A stretch of DNA of 64,000 nucleotides from Acanthaster planci. Its lineage: Eukaryota > Echinodermata > Asteroidea > Valvatida > Acanthasteridae. This document shows positions 10,620 through 26,200 of this stretch, in pieces (the stretch's first letter is position 1; each line of letters starts with the position of its first letter). The stretch covers positions 735,786 to 799,785 of the forward strand of contig NW_019091472.1 of NCBI RefSeq assembly GCF_001949145.1, in the 5' to 3' direction. A program made the position numbers and the translations under genes. The notes below the pieces were generated by a model, which ran no database searches, had not been told where the DNA came from, and was given only the letters and a program-made list of their open reading frames with translations.

Positions 10620-13600
10620 ATTATAGGGTTTACACTTCAGTAGCTGAACTGCTGGACGTCCATGTGACTCAATATTGTGGCTGCGGCTTCATCCTCCCGG
10701 TGTTCCTCATCTTCTTCCATTTCCGATATTTTTGGAAATTGCCATTAGAAGTTTGTTCCTAATTTGGTGAAGCATGGGCAAGCACTGACACAAGGCACAT
10801 GCGGTTATTGTAATTTACTGGTCCACCCACCTACATATGTATCTGCAGTTGGCTAAATCAGAAAATCAGAACACATCCCTAACCCTGAATTCATAACACA
10901 ATTCCAATTATGAGTCAGCAACTTTCCATTGAAATCGAGATCCTAGAATATTGTTTTCTGGGAATATACACAATGTACATGTGAAACATTTGCTGAGCTT
11001 AAACATCATTAAGGTTAGTTGTTTGGCATCCTTTGTTAGATTTTGAGCACTTTAGTTGCCTCAAATGCACAAATGAATAATGGTGTACATGTACCGGTAC
11101 TTTACCTCTAAGTTGAGCACTGACAGCTTGGGATGAAGCCAATTGTGAAGCCAATTAAATCATCCATTCACGATTTTTACACTGCAGTTACATGTAAATG
11201 TATTTCCTATTTGAAAGAACTTTACATCATTTACTACATCATCTTAGGTAAACTTACACTGTGTTACCTTCAAGACATGCTTTTAACTAATTAAACACTT
11301 TTTACCGGTAAGTCTGCTGACAGTGTTACATGGTTAACAACACCGTACCCAAGTCTTGACATGCTGTGGTGCATATGCACAAGGTTTTGGTGAAACACTA
11401 CTGCTTAAGATAAACCCTGTACGGCCTCGTAAAATATTCATTGATCAGTAGTTATGATCCTGCTTTGTTTAGTGCAATAGCATGTCATAACTTTTAAGTC
11501 CCTATGGTTGTGAACAGGCTTATATTTCAGTGGGCTTCTACACTTTACAGTTTTGTCTCCAGTGTGAAACACATGTGCCCCGGGGGCTTTTTCCACTTTC
11601 CACATTGCCCAGTTGGGCTGAAAGCAAAAACTTGACCCAACCCAGACATCATGTTCCACAGTATCCCTTAATACCAGGTATCACAAATCCATGTCAATTG
11701 TAATTGCCTGATGGTACTGGTAATGTGCTAATCTGTGAGATATGGTTTGCAGTTTAGAGTACCTGATAGCTCGAGAAGCATGTCACTTCACACTTGAAAA
11801 TTGCCTGTCTGCACACTCAACTGTGAAGTTACATTATTACTAGCTGGTGGGTCAGTACACTGTACCATGACAAGACATACATGTACATGAATACAGGGGA
11901 AAACTGTGTTGATAAAAGACATCAAAGAGGTGACATGCTTCAATTATCCTGTCTAATCCTATTACTTTAACCTAAGGTCTAAACTTTGGAGTGTTATCTG
12001 TGAATACACTGTTCAGTAACACAATTTAGGTAAGGTATTGGAACAGTACACACCACTACACATTCATTATAAAAGCAGCCAAAACATGTAAACAAATGTC
12101 ACAATAATTTGATACTTGTTGATACGTGTTGTACTGTTTTTCATGATGTACTATTTTAGCACTTCAGATCCATTACTGGTTAAGTCAAACTTAAGCAATG
12201 TGCTGTTTATGATTACAATAATGTTTGCGATTATAATCATGAAGTGGTGTGCCATCATCTTTGGCAGTAATCAGAACTAATGACAACAAATTTTATCTGA
12301 AAATATTCACATGCTTTTTACAATGATTCACACTAGAACATTTAAACAGTGTAGGTTAAAATACACCCAAACTTACCTTAATTCCCATATACATTAAAAT
12401 TACAGAGTTAAAGTACTTTCAAATACTTTCTGCAGTACTCAGCTATGGTTCTCAGAATTTTTCTAGGATACGCCCCACATGAACAAAACTTTTCATATAA
12501 AGTAGGTACATGAATCAGCCTATCTACAAGCACAGACCATCGTCCTAATGTGTATAAATATACACATCACTGTCATTTGCCTGAAGCTACAGCACAACAG
12601 ACTAAGAGTCTATTAATTAAGCTGGTATGGCATGTAACATTGCACCTGCTTTCCAAGAACTCAGATCAGACATCGGTCAACTGCAAGAAGTGCCTGAACA
12701 TGCCAAATTTACTCTGTGTGATGCCATCAAAAGTAATCTCAAGTACTTGGAACTTTGTCAGCAGATGTTGCAGGTGAAAAAAGTCAACCAATAATCCATT
12801 TTTGCAAAAATCATGTACGGTCTCTGCAATACAATTTTCAAATTACTATAAACCTTGAAAATGCACCTTTGTGTTTCAGTTATCCTTATTTTCAATTTTT
12901 GCTCTGCTATGTGAAAAAGGTACCCATACATTGGTGCCTTTTTGATTTTCATGCTGAGCTAATTTCCATATTCAGGAGCAAAACTGTCATCCAAAGGAGA
13001 AATACATGTACATGTACCTGAGTTATATGTATGTTGATACATGTACATGTATGTGCACAAAACCCAATGACATTTTCAATGCATTACTGTCATACTGTAT
13101 ATTTCACTTTTTTGCAATGTATTGTTGCAATAACTTTCTGACAATAAGCCAACAAACAACCCTTTCTAATAAATAAACAAATTACACGTGTAAGCCTTGC
13201 ACCGCAGATTTGTGCCGTAGCTACGCATCAATTTTTTGAAAAGATGCTTAACTGCACAATGTTTTAATTACTGTATGTTACACTTCTTGGAGGAAGATTA
13301 TCATAACTTTTACAATGGCTGCTTCATTTCAATATTACATGAGTCATAAAAGTCATAAAATTAGCCCCAACCACCGGCCATTTTGATGAAGTTTTCATCT
13401 TTTCTTCATCCGAACCTGGCAGGAAATCTCCAAGTTTTCTAACAGCCAAACAAGTTTTTCATTGCCCCCCCCCAAAAAAAACAAGTTCTACACTTATTTT
13501 GTAAAAACCTTGTGCAGTTCATTGATGAGCCTCAACTGAACAGGATTAATTAGTAAATTTGTTCAATTCCAATTCATTTGGTGCAACTTTTGCCACGTAA

Positions 13601-14212
13601 CATGATGGCATAAGTGGCACCATACATTACAGCCAAAGTTGCATAACTAACAAACATGTACATGAAGAAGGGTGACATACAAGTAATATACCCTTTCATG
13701 GAGTAGGTTACACATATGTAAAAGGGTAACAAAAATCTTCCAAGAAATGTTGTAGCTTCCATATGCTTAACAACCTCTTGATGAGGCATAATTCACATGC
13801 ATGTTAGCATGGAACCCAAATCAGCAATGCTAATAGTTAATGAACTTTACATGGAGTGGTCTGATCAAGTACCTGTCATGGTTTGACATCCCCGAAGCCA
13901 GGACTGACTCCCTCACAAATAGGCCTCCCTCACTCTCCCTAAATCTAATGAATATTTATTTCTTGGTATCAGTAGGCAACTGAACATGCACATTTTTATG
14001 GACATGTACTACTGCACATGCAATTTATGCATACTTCAACTTGCTTGTTGGACTTACAATGCTAGGTGCTCCAGTGTACTAAAGTGCCTGCCTGACTGCC
14101 TGGAGGCATCATAAGTTTCACCGATGTTCAAGTTCACAACATTGGCATATACTAAAAAGTCTGTGTAATTCAAGATAAGTGTATTTTGGGAATCCTCTTT
14201 TATATGCCCTGT
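10620..14212. other. No gene seen
   Basis: A short remainder of the gypsy pol frame may reach about 10680. Beyond that, AT-rich DNA with TACATGTA words and no recognisable coding. Confidence 0.5.
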
Positions 14213-14288
14213 GAAATATGTATGTCTGATGGCACTGATTTCCCCACTGCACAGTGGGTAAATCAGTGCCATCAGACATACAGATTTC
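14213..14288. repeat. 76-nt near-perfect palindrome (hairpin/cruciform)
   Basis: Positions 14220-14249 pair with 14252-14281 with one mismatch (14242 against 14259) and only two central bases. Outside this the pairing goes on to 14213/14288 with one more mismatch (14218/14283). Either strand could fold into a long hairpin. Confidence 0.85.
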
Positions 14289-17200
14289 TTGAAATCACTT
14301 CTCTGGCCTATAAGTGACCATTACCTTAACTCTGTTAAATAGTGCTTGACAGTAGGCAGTTGCATAATAAGTCAGAACTGCTTTCTCAAATCGTACTCGT
14401 TAACTTTCTACTATGGTACATTATTAAGTGTTTCTGAACTAGTGCAGTTTGTAGAAAAGTGCATAATTTGAAGACTACATGTACCTATTATTGAACAAAT
14501 TATAAAAGCAAACAGCATACATGTAGATCATGTTTCAATCTCAAGATTAAGCACACATGCTCTTTTGTTTCACCTTCTAAATGCAAAGACAGATTTGAAA
14601 GTGACTTGCAGCGCCCTTTAAGAAATTTGAGAGCCTGCCTATTTTGCGAGCCTTGCATGGTCCACATGGCATTTACATGTATGCACTGCTCTGGTGTAGA
14701 TGATCACAGGATGGGATTGGAGAGGACCATGGCAGCTCCAGCAGGACCATCCATCAATGATGGCTAATTGACTTCCTGCATCTTCCCCTCTAAAGCGGAC
14801 ACAAAGCGACAAATTTTCCAGTTGTAATTTCCTGGGAGCCTGTAATGAAGGACAGCCAATAGCCAATCCTATGTGCAGCTGTCCTGGGCCCCTGCTCCTA
14901 TACCAGTAGTCAATCAACGTACAAGTAACAATACCGGGTATGGTTTATTTTGACGTGAATCTTTGCCCTGCTTCAAGTTCATGTATGTGTGCATGTACCG
15001 GTAACTCTTGACAAAAGTGTTATCTGAGACTTCAATTTTAAAATGCCTAATCAGCACACATGTAAAAAGATACTGGAGCCATCCTTTAACACAGAACTTA
15101 GCAGTTGACCTAATTCACCGTGCAAAGTAAAAAGAAACGGCATCATCAATGACCAATCATTTTCATGCCCACATGGCAGAATCCATTATTCTCTGTTCTG
15201 CCCAAATAAACCACCCTGCCTGTTACTCTGGATACCAGCCTAAGCCCATGTACATGTTCAGGTAGCACTGCATGGTTACATTTATCTCAGGATCTTTACA
15301 TACACTGTAAATTCACAATTTGCTCATTGCCCACATGGTGTACACTGTCCCAGCGACCTTTACTGTCATGGTCTCTCATGACAGTAAAACTTCAAAATGG
15401 CTTGATGCTTAAAACAGTATTCATGAATACAGTACATGTACCTGGGACACTTTTTGTATTCCTATTGGTCCAAATGCGTCAAGTGACTGCGTATTAACAT
15501 TTGATGATACCCCTGAGAAGCGATAGGGCCCACTGTGTAAATCAGGTGCTGGCACATGGATACAAGACAGTTTAATCAGGTCTGATTGGTCAGGAGTCTG
15601 TGTGCATGTGACACGCCACACACATACCAAGTTCATTGAAGGGGATACTATTGGACAACTTTCAAAAGGAATGCATACATGTACACACTGTGCTTTTCAA
15701 GCTTCTGTGCTGTGGAGCTCTATGGGACTGACCCCTGAGAATGTTTCCCTAGAATGTTTTTGGTCCCAATAACATCCCTTTCAACATGTGTTATTCCCAA
15801 AACTGCAGTGCCAATGTATGTATGCACAGCAGACATGGGTATATTGATACATGTTCTCACTGTCACCATGCTGCATAAAGAATACACTGTACATGTAGAT
15901 AACTTCTTTGCATACGATTCAAATTCCGTCTACAACAAATTTACAAGTATGCCCAAATGCCAGGTTTGCCCCAACATGAAGCTTTAAAGTTCTCAAGTAC
16001 TGCTATATATATGCATACACAAGCCAATGTCCTCGCTGCTCTTACATCCTGTTTCCTCTGAATTCTAGATATTTTCTTGGGGGCATCCTTCATTGATATT
16101 CTGGTTTAAGTCCCTTACCTACGGTTGTTTTCAATCAACCCAAGAATAAGATCATTTTGAACCTTGGGAATCTATTCCAAAGCAATCATTTCATTGTCTA
16201 GATTTGAGTAACCATGGTAACCAACAGTACATAAATATGTAAAATACAGCTCAAAGGCATGCACATACGCGCACAATTTCTCTGCAACAAACTGTGATTC
16301 TCATGATGATTATTTGTTGTGTGAATGGTATGACTGACATTTTGTGACAAACATTGACATGCTGATACAAGGGATACAGGTGCCGCAAGCACTGAAATTA
16401 TGATTCAAGTATTTTGAATTTAAGGTTTAGTTACAGAGCCTTCTGCAAAAATGTACATGTGCTGTAATTGCAAGAGGAAGACTATTATTCAACTTGCTAT
16501 CACATTTCACTGATGTGCTCTGTGATCTTTTGTGACTAAACATGAATTACAAAAATGTTTCAATACTTAAATGACCATGCAAAATACATATTTTAATCCT
16601 TCGATTTTAATATAATTTTTTCACATATTCTGAGGCATTACGGTTTCAATGAAAAACCTGACATGCATACTCAAGGATAAAATGTTCCTATTTTTCTTCA
16701 TCAACTTGAAGCATAAAATTTCCTTAATTGCTTTTAAAATGTCAAATGCATTTAGCTAATTAATGAAGGGTTTGCTGCTATACGTATCAAGGTACCCGGC
16801 AGTCACAGACCGTGGTAAGTGGTAACAGACTTTCTTCATGTAAGAATCCCCTCTGCAATGACAAATGGAGAAGTTGAGGTGACAACTGAACGTCAATGAT
16901 ACCGAGCATCCAGCGCCCAAGCAATGACCAAACAGATCTACACAAATTACATGTACTTGCAAATACTCTGAGCCATGGGTATTTCTAAAAAATAAGGACC
17001 GATTCCTGTAAACAGAAAATGTTGATGCCAAAAAAAAAAAAAAAACAATGGCAAAAACTGATGCGCAAATGGTACAAGATCTGGTTTATAAAAGTAAGCG
17101 GTTAAACTCCACATTGCAGTAATCTGAATGAACAATATTGCACATGATTACATTCCTATGTGCCACCAACAAGGTGCTTTCAGGCTGAGACAAATATTTT

Positions 17201-20200
17201 TTTAGAATTGGCGGGTCGTTCTGCTGGAGTGCCTTGATGAGCTTTGATGAATACAAAGCAAAACAAACACACCGGTGAATTTTCTTTCTTTTGAAATAAT
17301 CATTCTAATGGGAGGCCAGCATCAAAAATGGAACTGAGTATTGACATCCTCAGGCAGGTACCGATACCTAAACACTTCATGCTAACAAAACATGAATAAG
17401 CACAGGCATGTGATATGAACACATGTTGCCTCAAGGAAGATCACTACTCAGCGAAAAAAGAGTTCTCTCTCTGGCATTGACATGCACAGTCCACATGAGA
17501 AAAATTGTGTATGGACCACTAAGGCAACCTTTGTAAAAACAAGGAAACTCTGTGTATTTAACTATTAAGACTCAGTTCACATTGTACTGAGATTATATGT
17601 GAGAGAGTATTCATACCATATCCTGATAAGTTAAATTAAAATCAGTTTCTGTTGGATATGATGGATTTATAGAAGGGATTGAAAACTACCGATAAACCCT
17701 TTTCATATTGCCAAATATTTGTAAAGGTGGCCAAAGTTTGCTGAAAGCTCAACCTTGGTTGATGACACGTTTTGCTGCAAAATGCATATTTCCTCGCAAC
17801 ATTTTAACTAAGGTTTTTCACCTATCGTTTAGTGGCAGTATTTATTGGAGGCATGAGATTTTTAAACATAATGCCATTGCTTTTTTGACAGCCAGACATT
17901 TTCTAACAACTCGTGGACAAAAAGTGTGTCAGGAATGTAAAGAGAGAGTACTCCACCTAATTCAAAGAGGAGAATAGATTTTTGAAAGCAAACTGGGTAC
18001 CACAGAGTCATATGTTGCCAATCTAACCTACAAATGCAACAGCAGTTGCCAAACTGGTCTTTATATGGCACCCTTCCTCTTCTCAATCGATGATTTATTG
18101 CTTATGTCCATCATTTGGCTGGCAAGGGAAAAACCTCTGCATAGAGCACCATACATGTACATGTAGCTTAGCACTGGCTCAGCAGACGTCTGTCTTTGCT
18201 CCATTAACCTGTCAGTCTGTCAGATTTCATATAAAGCCCTTGAATAAATAATGCTTCTTTGTCACTAAAAAAAGTTCATACAAGTATGGAAAGAGTTCCT
18301 TGCTCCATCAGGGCTTGGATGAAGCTCAACTATCATTCTCCACCAACATGTGATGATACTTCATGGACATACTGAGGCATATTCACCCTTCTAGGTATGT
18401 GTATAAGTAGGTTAAACAAATCTTTTTCCCCATTAATATGGCAAATCTACCTTTGAAAGCCTTTTTTTAAATTTTCATTTTTACAGCAAACAAACTCAAC
18501 TGCTGTCCATGTGACTACAATGTGCTGTGTGTGGGTAGCTTCTAGCAAGGTTGCAGACATGAACCTAATCCCAAATATTGTTAATAAAATGCAAAGATTT
18601 CTAGAAACAATGGGAAAAGGTGCACTGATGGCTTTAAATACAGAACAAAAGGACAGCCACTGTTGTGTGGTTAATTAAAGATGCATGGAAGTAAATTTCT
18701 GAAAAGGAGAGTAAATACATATGGGCAGGTTTGCCTGGGCAGTGACAGCCAAAAATCAATGTACCAAATGATCCCCTATGGATCTGACCATGCTTATTAC
18801 TGGTGTTCTACATAAAATTGTGCCTATATGGCAATGTTTTTGTACTATAAAACATTGGTTTTTATTCATTAGCATTTTGTAGATCACATGCCATTCCTAT
18901 ATATATTTATCAAAGTTTTTCTGCATGACAAGACTGAATTTAATAATATTCCTTTTAACATCCGCCATGTTCAATGTTACCTAGAAACTACATGTACATG
19001 TACCATGTGGACATACTTGTGTGAGGAGTATGCAAATAAGAAAATTACAAGTACATGCATGTTGATAGACAACATACTGTGACGGAGGCACTGCACGTTT
19101 GTACAAGTATTTCAATTAAACTTATTTTCATTTTTTAAACTATTTTCACTTGTATTTTGGCACCTTTCTGGTTTTTAATGCTAATATGAATGTGCATACT
19201 CATGAGCAAAACTGTGATGTACACATGTAAACTGAGGCACTGAACCTCAATAGTGTACTGATCTGTGTACAAAAATTGCAAGATTTTTTCATGCTTTGCT
19301 ATCAATGATTTCCATTTTCTTTGACTATTTTTTTAAATTATTTGTATGTATGATGATAAGCCAGCAGACAACCTTTTCTCAAAAAAATGTTTTCAAATAG
19401 TAAATTTGGGGTTCAAAAGTTAACAAAAAAACATGCAGACTGAACAATGTCTTTCTTGATTGACATCGCACTAACAGCGCCTTCACTTGTCTGGAAAAGC
19501 TTGGTCAATTTTGAAGGTTTAGAAAAGTGCACTTTACATGTCACTCCACTCCAACAAGATTATTAAAGTTTTCATACACTGAAGAAGAGTTTAACAATGA
19601 ACAAAAAAAAAATTCACAGAAAAATTCACTGCATGGATCCTTTAATGAAACAAATAAAAATTGGTGCGACACATGTGCATGTACATATCAAATTTGGCAT
19701 GGAGAAATCACTGTCAGGCTCCCAACTTCCCAAGCCTCCACAAGCTACATGTAATTTCAGTGCATCTGGGTTACAACCCAAAGTGATTGATGCATTTGGC
19801 TAATCTCACCAGACGGGGACTGGCAAAGCAATTAGCCTATAGGCCTGCTCCTAAAGATTCCACCAAGCAGCTAAAAATTCAGGCTAGCAACAGTATTCAT
19901 TCGTCACAAAGCTCACTTTCATTAAACCTCATGCAATTTTTATTGACTGAGCCAACTCATCATGTGGTTCACTCAGAAGACTGCAAGACTTCCTCTGAAA
20001 TGGAGCCCGAATCAAAATTTGGATTTACTGGATGACTTATAGACATATCAAGTGACAACAGTAGAAAGCTATCATTGTGGGATGGCACTGTCCTGTTCAC
20101 ATGCATTCTGAAATGTAGGAGTGCTCATTATATGGTACAAGTACACATACTTGGTCTGCAGTTGTGGCACTGAGGAATGTACCGGTACATGCAGATATTA

Positions 20201-23200
20201 CAGGGGCCCTAACGTGATGGGGACAAAGTGTCCCTACAACTTGATCCTAAATTTCATATGACAGAGGAACTGTCTCTTCAACGCAGTGAAGGCCTACTCA
20301 AACATACTTGCTCCACAGTAGTGGCGACAACATGTGTTGAAACAAAGATGATGTGGGAACCAAAATGTGATGAAGACCAATTTTTGCCCCTACAACTTTG
20401 TCTGGACTTTCCTGACAAAAAAAGCTGTCCCCTCAAAGTAGTATTGGTCTGAGCATGCGTTACAAGGCAGAGCATGAAAACCCCCACTAGCTAACGCTGA
20501 CCATTTACACAAAACCAACCACAGGTTCCTGTGATTAAAAGATTCCACAAAGTTATGCACTGACATCATGCACAATCAAAGCTTGAATTGACCAAGAAAG
20601 ATCAGGGTCAGAGTGTCAACTGGACTCTGTGTCCTTACGAGAGAAATTGCGTTAACAATACATGTGGCAGTGATGTCCGGTTAGGCTACCACAGTGTGTT
20701 CAGTAGTTCCTGGAAAAAAATTGAGCCTCTGAGGCATTGATGTTGCCCCACAAAGGCTTAACTCATGGGCATGTAGCATCTCTCCTCATCCCTATGAAGG
20801 GTACTCTTGCACAGAAAATAGGGGTACATGTATAAATATCGTTTCTTGGGCACTGGCTGAATTTCAAGTCCTGAGCTGACCTGTGGGGCTTAATTCCATG
20901 GAGCTGCGAAACATAAGTTATTACTCAAATGGACATGTACATGTACATTTTCATGCTAAGCAAAGCTCAGCTGGGTGCAAGAAAATATTTTCTAAGCATG
21001 GCAAATTTCTTAGCAGCTCTGTGACATTGGCCCAAAGAAGTAAACTGCTTGATTTCTCGGCATCTATGTCTCATTGGTGCACAAGTACATCTTCACAAGT
21101 AACAACCACAGAGGCTGGGATGACTTGAGCTGTACACTAGCCGGCATCAATGGAATACATACATGTGTGCCTGTGTTATGGTCAAGTCCATAACAAGTCC
21201 CAGCAAGCCAATCGCAAGTCATGCAGTCTTAAACCAAGTCACAAGCTATTAAAATGAGCTGCAAAAAAGCATCCCTTCGTCACTGTTCGCCCTCTTAATT
21301 GTGACTGGTCCTGGGACAGGAAGGGTTAGCTCAGCGCAAGTTTGAGTGACGGCCATTTGCCGACAATCCTGGTATCCAGAATAGGCTGCCATGGATAAGC
21401 AATCAGCGAACAAACAGCAGTTGACAGATGGTCATTACTTGAACTTGCCCTCATGTACCAACATGCAGGTATGGTATGTTTACCAAAGGATTCTAAAAAA
21501 AGAGCACATGGAACTACCATGCAGTAAAACTTGACATGGGAGAGGCTCATTTTAGTCAGCAATGAGCATTCCCAACTACGCACATGTAGAAGTACCCAGA
21601 CCAGACAAAAAAGCCAGACTAAAAGGGTGGGGGGGACATATTTTTAGAAACAATTGAAATAGGTTATCTTTCCTGAGAAAAAATCTGGTTAAAAGTCTGT
21701 TGCACACTTGATGTACATGTCTACAAAGACATGATGTACATGTACTTCCAATATTCAGAATTCTTCCATATGGTGAACCTTTCATACTTATTTAAGTCCC
21801 CCCTGGGGTTTTCCATTTAGAGCCTGAGCTGCCATTTCCTTTTCTGTGTTCTCTCAACAACCTGACTGTTCTTGGGCTAGCTGCTGCCCATCTACACCGA
21901 TCCCTGTGGGTTTGCACAACTCCTCTCTCCAAATTTTTCCAATGACAAAACCTTAGGCTCATACAATTTTTAGACACAGAGGCGGGTGGATGACACTTGC
22001 TCTCTTTGGCTGAGAAGGCTATCTCCCCAAGGAAATCAGAAGAGCAGGCAGGCACTGAGTGAGGTTGCTATGTGGAACTCTGATCATCAAAGCATTGATG
22101 GGTAGTCAGGCTGAATACCAGGAGGTGTTGGCAGATTGTCACTGTCACTGACCACTGCTGTCCTCAGTCCACAATGATGATACAAAAAGACAATTTGCTC
22201 AAATTCATGCTTAAATATAAGACGGGCCCACTTTGAGATTATGTACAATTTTTGCTACCTTGTTACCATACATGTATAAAGAGACCGTGAAGAAAGTTTC
22301 TGTGAACACAAAAATTCACGGTTGTGCATGGTTTGATTCATAATAAAGCACATGCACAGTGTGACAATTTACGGAATACCTTCTAAGTAAACTTATAAAT
22401 AGCTTAAATTATTGTAACCCTCAAAACTCATATGAACTCAAGTAATGTAATGGAAAATAAATGGCAGAACAGTGTTACTGCAATGCCTGGCCAAGCACTC
22501 CTCCTACTGGGTCATATTTAAAAAGATGATGAAAAGACATAGATCATTTCAATTGGGGGGCTTTGGTTAGGGTGTGTGGGAACAAAATGCTGGGAAATGT
22601 TCACCACAAACCTTACTGCTGCCATATTGGCTAAAAATTTACTGATGATGACAGCTGAGTTCACACATTTCAAACAAGTCAAAAACAAAGTTGGATTTAT
22701 ACCCAATTTAGTCTAAGTATGGGTAAGATGATCAATGCCATCTGCTCCAGTGTTTCACACAATTAATACGAATCTGATCCAAATCCGACTGAAGTACATT
22801 CAATACAATCCAATCTGATTATGGATTTGAATTGAAAGTCCATGTCTTTAACACATGTACTTAGTTATTTTGAGCACGCAAACAAGCTGTGCATTGTATT
22901 GTGATGTACATGTACATGTAGGGGGGGCTTACAAGTAAAACAATTTATGCAAACCTTTCCTACATGTATTTCATACTGTACATCTTTTAATGCACAACTA
23001 CACGTACATGTACTGTACATACTGTAAGTCTAGTGAAACAGATTTAAATCACGTACATGTACATGTAGGTGTATATAAACATGTACAATTTCCATTACTT
23101 TCACAGGCAGTGGTACAGGTTTCCAGCTGAATAAGATACATGTACCACATTTAACACCAAATCTGCCTAATGTCCCTTGCATTGTGCTACAGCCAGCCAT

Positions 23201-26200
23201 GGCCATTAATACATGTAGCTAATCAGCCGCAACCTGACAGCTGTACACCTGGCTTTTTACGTGTTTCCAGTGCAAGTTTGTGCGTCCCACAAATAAAGCC
23301 ATCACAAGCAATAATAGAATTAACTATGATGCAATCTGAGAAACCCTGCACATAAAAATCACTCATGGGTTATAATCTTTTTAAGCATTTTAAAGTGCAG
23401 ATTCTCGTGCACATATATAACCTGTAATCCAAACATCTGCTCAAAAAGATTGGAGGTTGAAGCACATACTAGTTCTGAGAAAATGCTCTTCAAAGTAGAA
23501 TACCTCAAAACTAAAGAAAATATCCACTGCCAAATGATGTCAGCATTAATCATGCAAGTAAAAAAATCCTGAACATGCCAACCCAACAAAATTTCTCAGA
23601 ATTCAGATTTCTTGGAATAAATCTGGATGAGCCAAATGCCCAAAGTGGCAAACAACTTCATGTACACATAAATGCATGCACATGAACCTCAACATATAAG
23701 ACCCCTTTCTGCAGTTAATTAAAAATTTGACTACATTGTATATTTTACTTTCAATGCCAGTACAAATCAACCCATGACTGGCCAATTACAAAACTTGAAG
23801 TGTCTTGAGAGTTATTTTCTGACCATTATCAGTAACGTCCTTCTTTTCAGAGCTTCATCAATACTTGCTGTGTACGTAATCTCCCCAGCCACAGATCTAT
23901 GCAATTGATTTTTGCAAAGTGATATTATAAATGACTCTGTTTGTGTACCTCACTGATTTGAAAGGGAACTGCAGACAATTTGCACTTAAAACCCACTGTT
24001 GCGACAGTACATGTATCTTAAAATGGATCACCGTTTCTTCTCAACCTTCTTCCATAATTACATGCAACATCTTTCCCATTGGACAACACGGCAATCTAGG
24101 TGTCTTCCCATCTTTAACGATGACTTAGCAACCAATTAGTGCACACTGCATGAATAAGTGGGAAAATATCTCATTCCGTCCTGTCCGGACTGGTAAAAGC
24201 AAATTGACAGAGTGCTGGATCCACAATAAGTCCGACAACCGGGCCAACACGTTCCACAGTTTGGAGGCTTATGTGTCTAAGCTTTGCATCACGTTTAGGT
24301 GATGAAGCTCTGATGAAGGCTTCTCCATTTCCTCATTCCAGGATGTTAACACCTCTCAATGATGGCTCTGGCCAAAATTCCCATGGGGCATCACCTTCCT
24401 TAATTTCCCATTAATTCCCAGGATAATCCTGTGATATCAACAGCCTTGGTTAATTCATTTTCATATGGAACACCTGGGGAGGTGAACTATCAAATATTGT
24501 AGCATCAACATGTATACTGCACAAATTCTACGGCTCATATGGTAGGGTGAAATAACAAGTTTGAATTACAAATCAAACACAACTGGCTTGTCTCTTTAAA
24601 CCATGAATGTATCTACATCAACACATCAATCACATTTCTGACATAAATGGAATCCTGTATTAATAATTCACAACTTGGCTGTGTTCTTCGGGGATGTAAA
24701 GGTCAGCTGATACATTGATGACATACATGTACCTCCCTCTAACAAAGGGGGAAAAATTAATTCCGGATTTCTAAACATCTCTGTAATTGTTTGCTTTCAT
24801 TTAATTAGACTTCTCAAAAATTACAAATCCCTTGTCCCAAATCCCAGTCAATCTTTATTGTCCAAAAAGTAACAACACCTTCTGTGTGGTGATACATGTA
24901 AATGTATACTTTCTCAATGACACTCCCAATTTATCATATTCCTCTCATTAAAAGCTGCTCATGGCAAAGAGAATATTCTATTCTAACTACAGAGTACATT
25001 CATCAAGTATAAACAAGATTGCATCTCTAATTCAATCTTATACACAAATCATGGCCTCAATCCACACAAAGTAATGACCTACTTGCTAGTTCGACAGGTT
25101 TGAGCACAAGTCACATCATTTATACTCTTCAGGATTGTCCCAAATGCAAATCATCAATTTAAAATGTGTGTTTAATGCATCCTACACTGGCTAGGGGGGG
25201 CATTTGCATAAAAAGATATTGAATTTACTCGCAAACACAAATATGAGTATTTAAAATTTAAGATAAAAAAGAAAAGATTTCTCCAATGTGCTGGGACTTT
25301 CTCGTATATGCAAATTAAGTAGCAACATGTAAATGTTTCAAGGGCACATCTGTATCCTTTCTCTATGTGAAGATCTTGCACTGAAATCAAGTTACTAAAA
25401 AAAGACAAAAAAAACCAAAACAAATTGCTGTCACCCCTGCTGCCCAATGCAAAATGTAATTTCAATCAGCAGAGAAGGAAAGGGGGGGGGGAAATTTGGC
25501 AGTACAGAGCAACAACTCATTCTTGTACCTACAAACTCTAATCAGATTATCCACGGTATTTACATCCAGCAGCCTCAATCCTTACGTGATGTCCAACCAG
25601 TTTGGTGCGGGCTTTTCCCTCTGCCTCAAGCATAGGGCTACACCCTGTGTGAGAAACCCCAAGGCTACTGTTTGTTTCTCCCCAATCCAGCCCTTGGCAA
25701 TGATTTGGAACAGACGTTTGACTTTAGCCAGTTGGCTGTGAAAACTATGCATGCGTATTGTGAAGCTTGACACGCTTGGCCTCAGACTTACATGTATTAC
25801 AAGCATGAAGCAAGTCAATGATAGAAATCAGCATGCTGAACCCAAAGAAGTGGAAAATTCAGTTGGAGGGTGAATATGAAGGAAAATGGAGGCAGTAAGT
25901 TATAACCGCAAAGGCAATATTTATAAGATGCAGGAATGAAGCATCAAGAATGTAGGTTGAGGTTTCTTATGAAGAACTTATAATGTATAAAATAAAACAT
26001 TATTTGTAAAATAATGCTAGTAATTCATGAGCATATGTAGGCACATTTTGATATTACCACTTTGTTATTTTTTTACTAAAGGATCATGCACAAAACTAGT
26101 ATAAGTATTATAAGAGTAGAAGGCTTTTCTTCAAAGCGTCATGAACTACAAACTTTATTGAGAAATTCACTGTGAAAGTTATGACTTGTGATTCAGTTTG

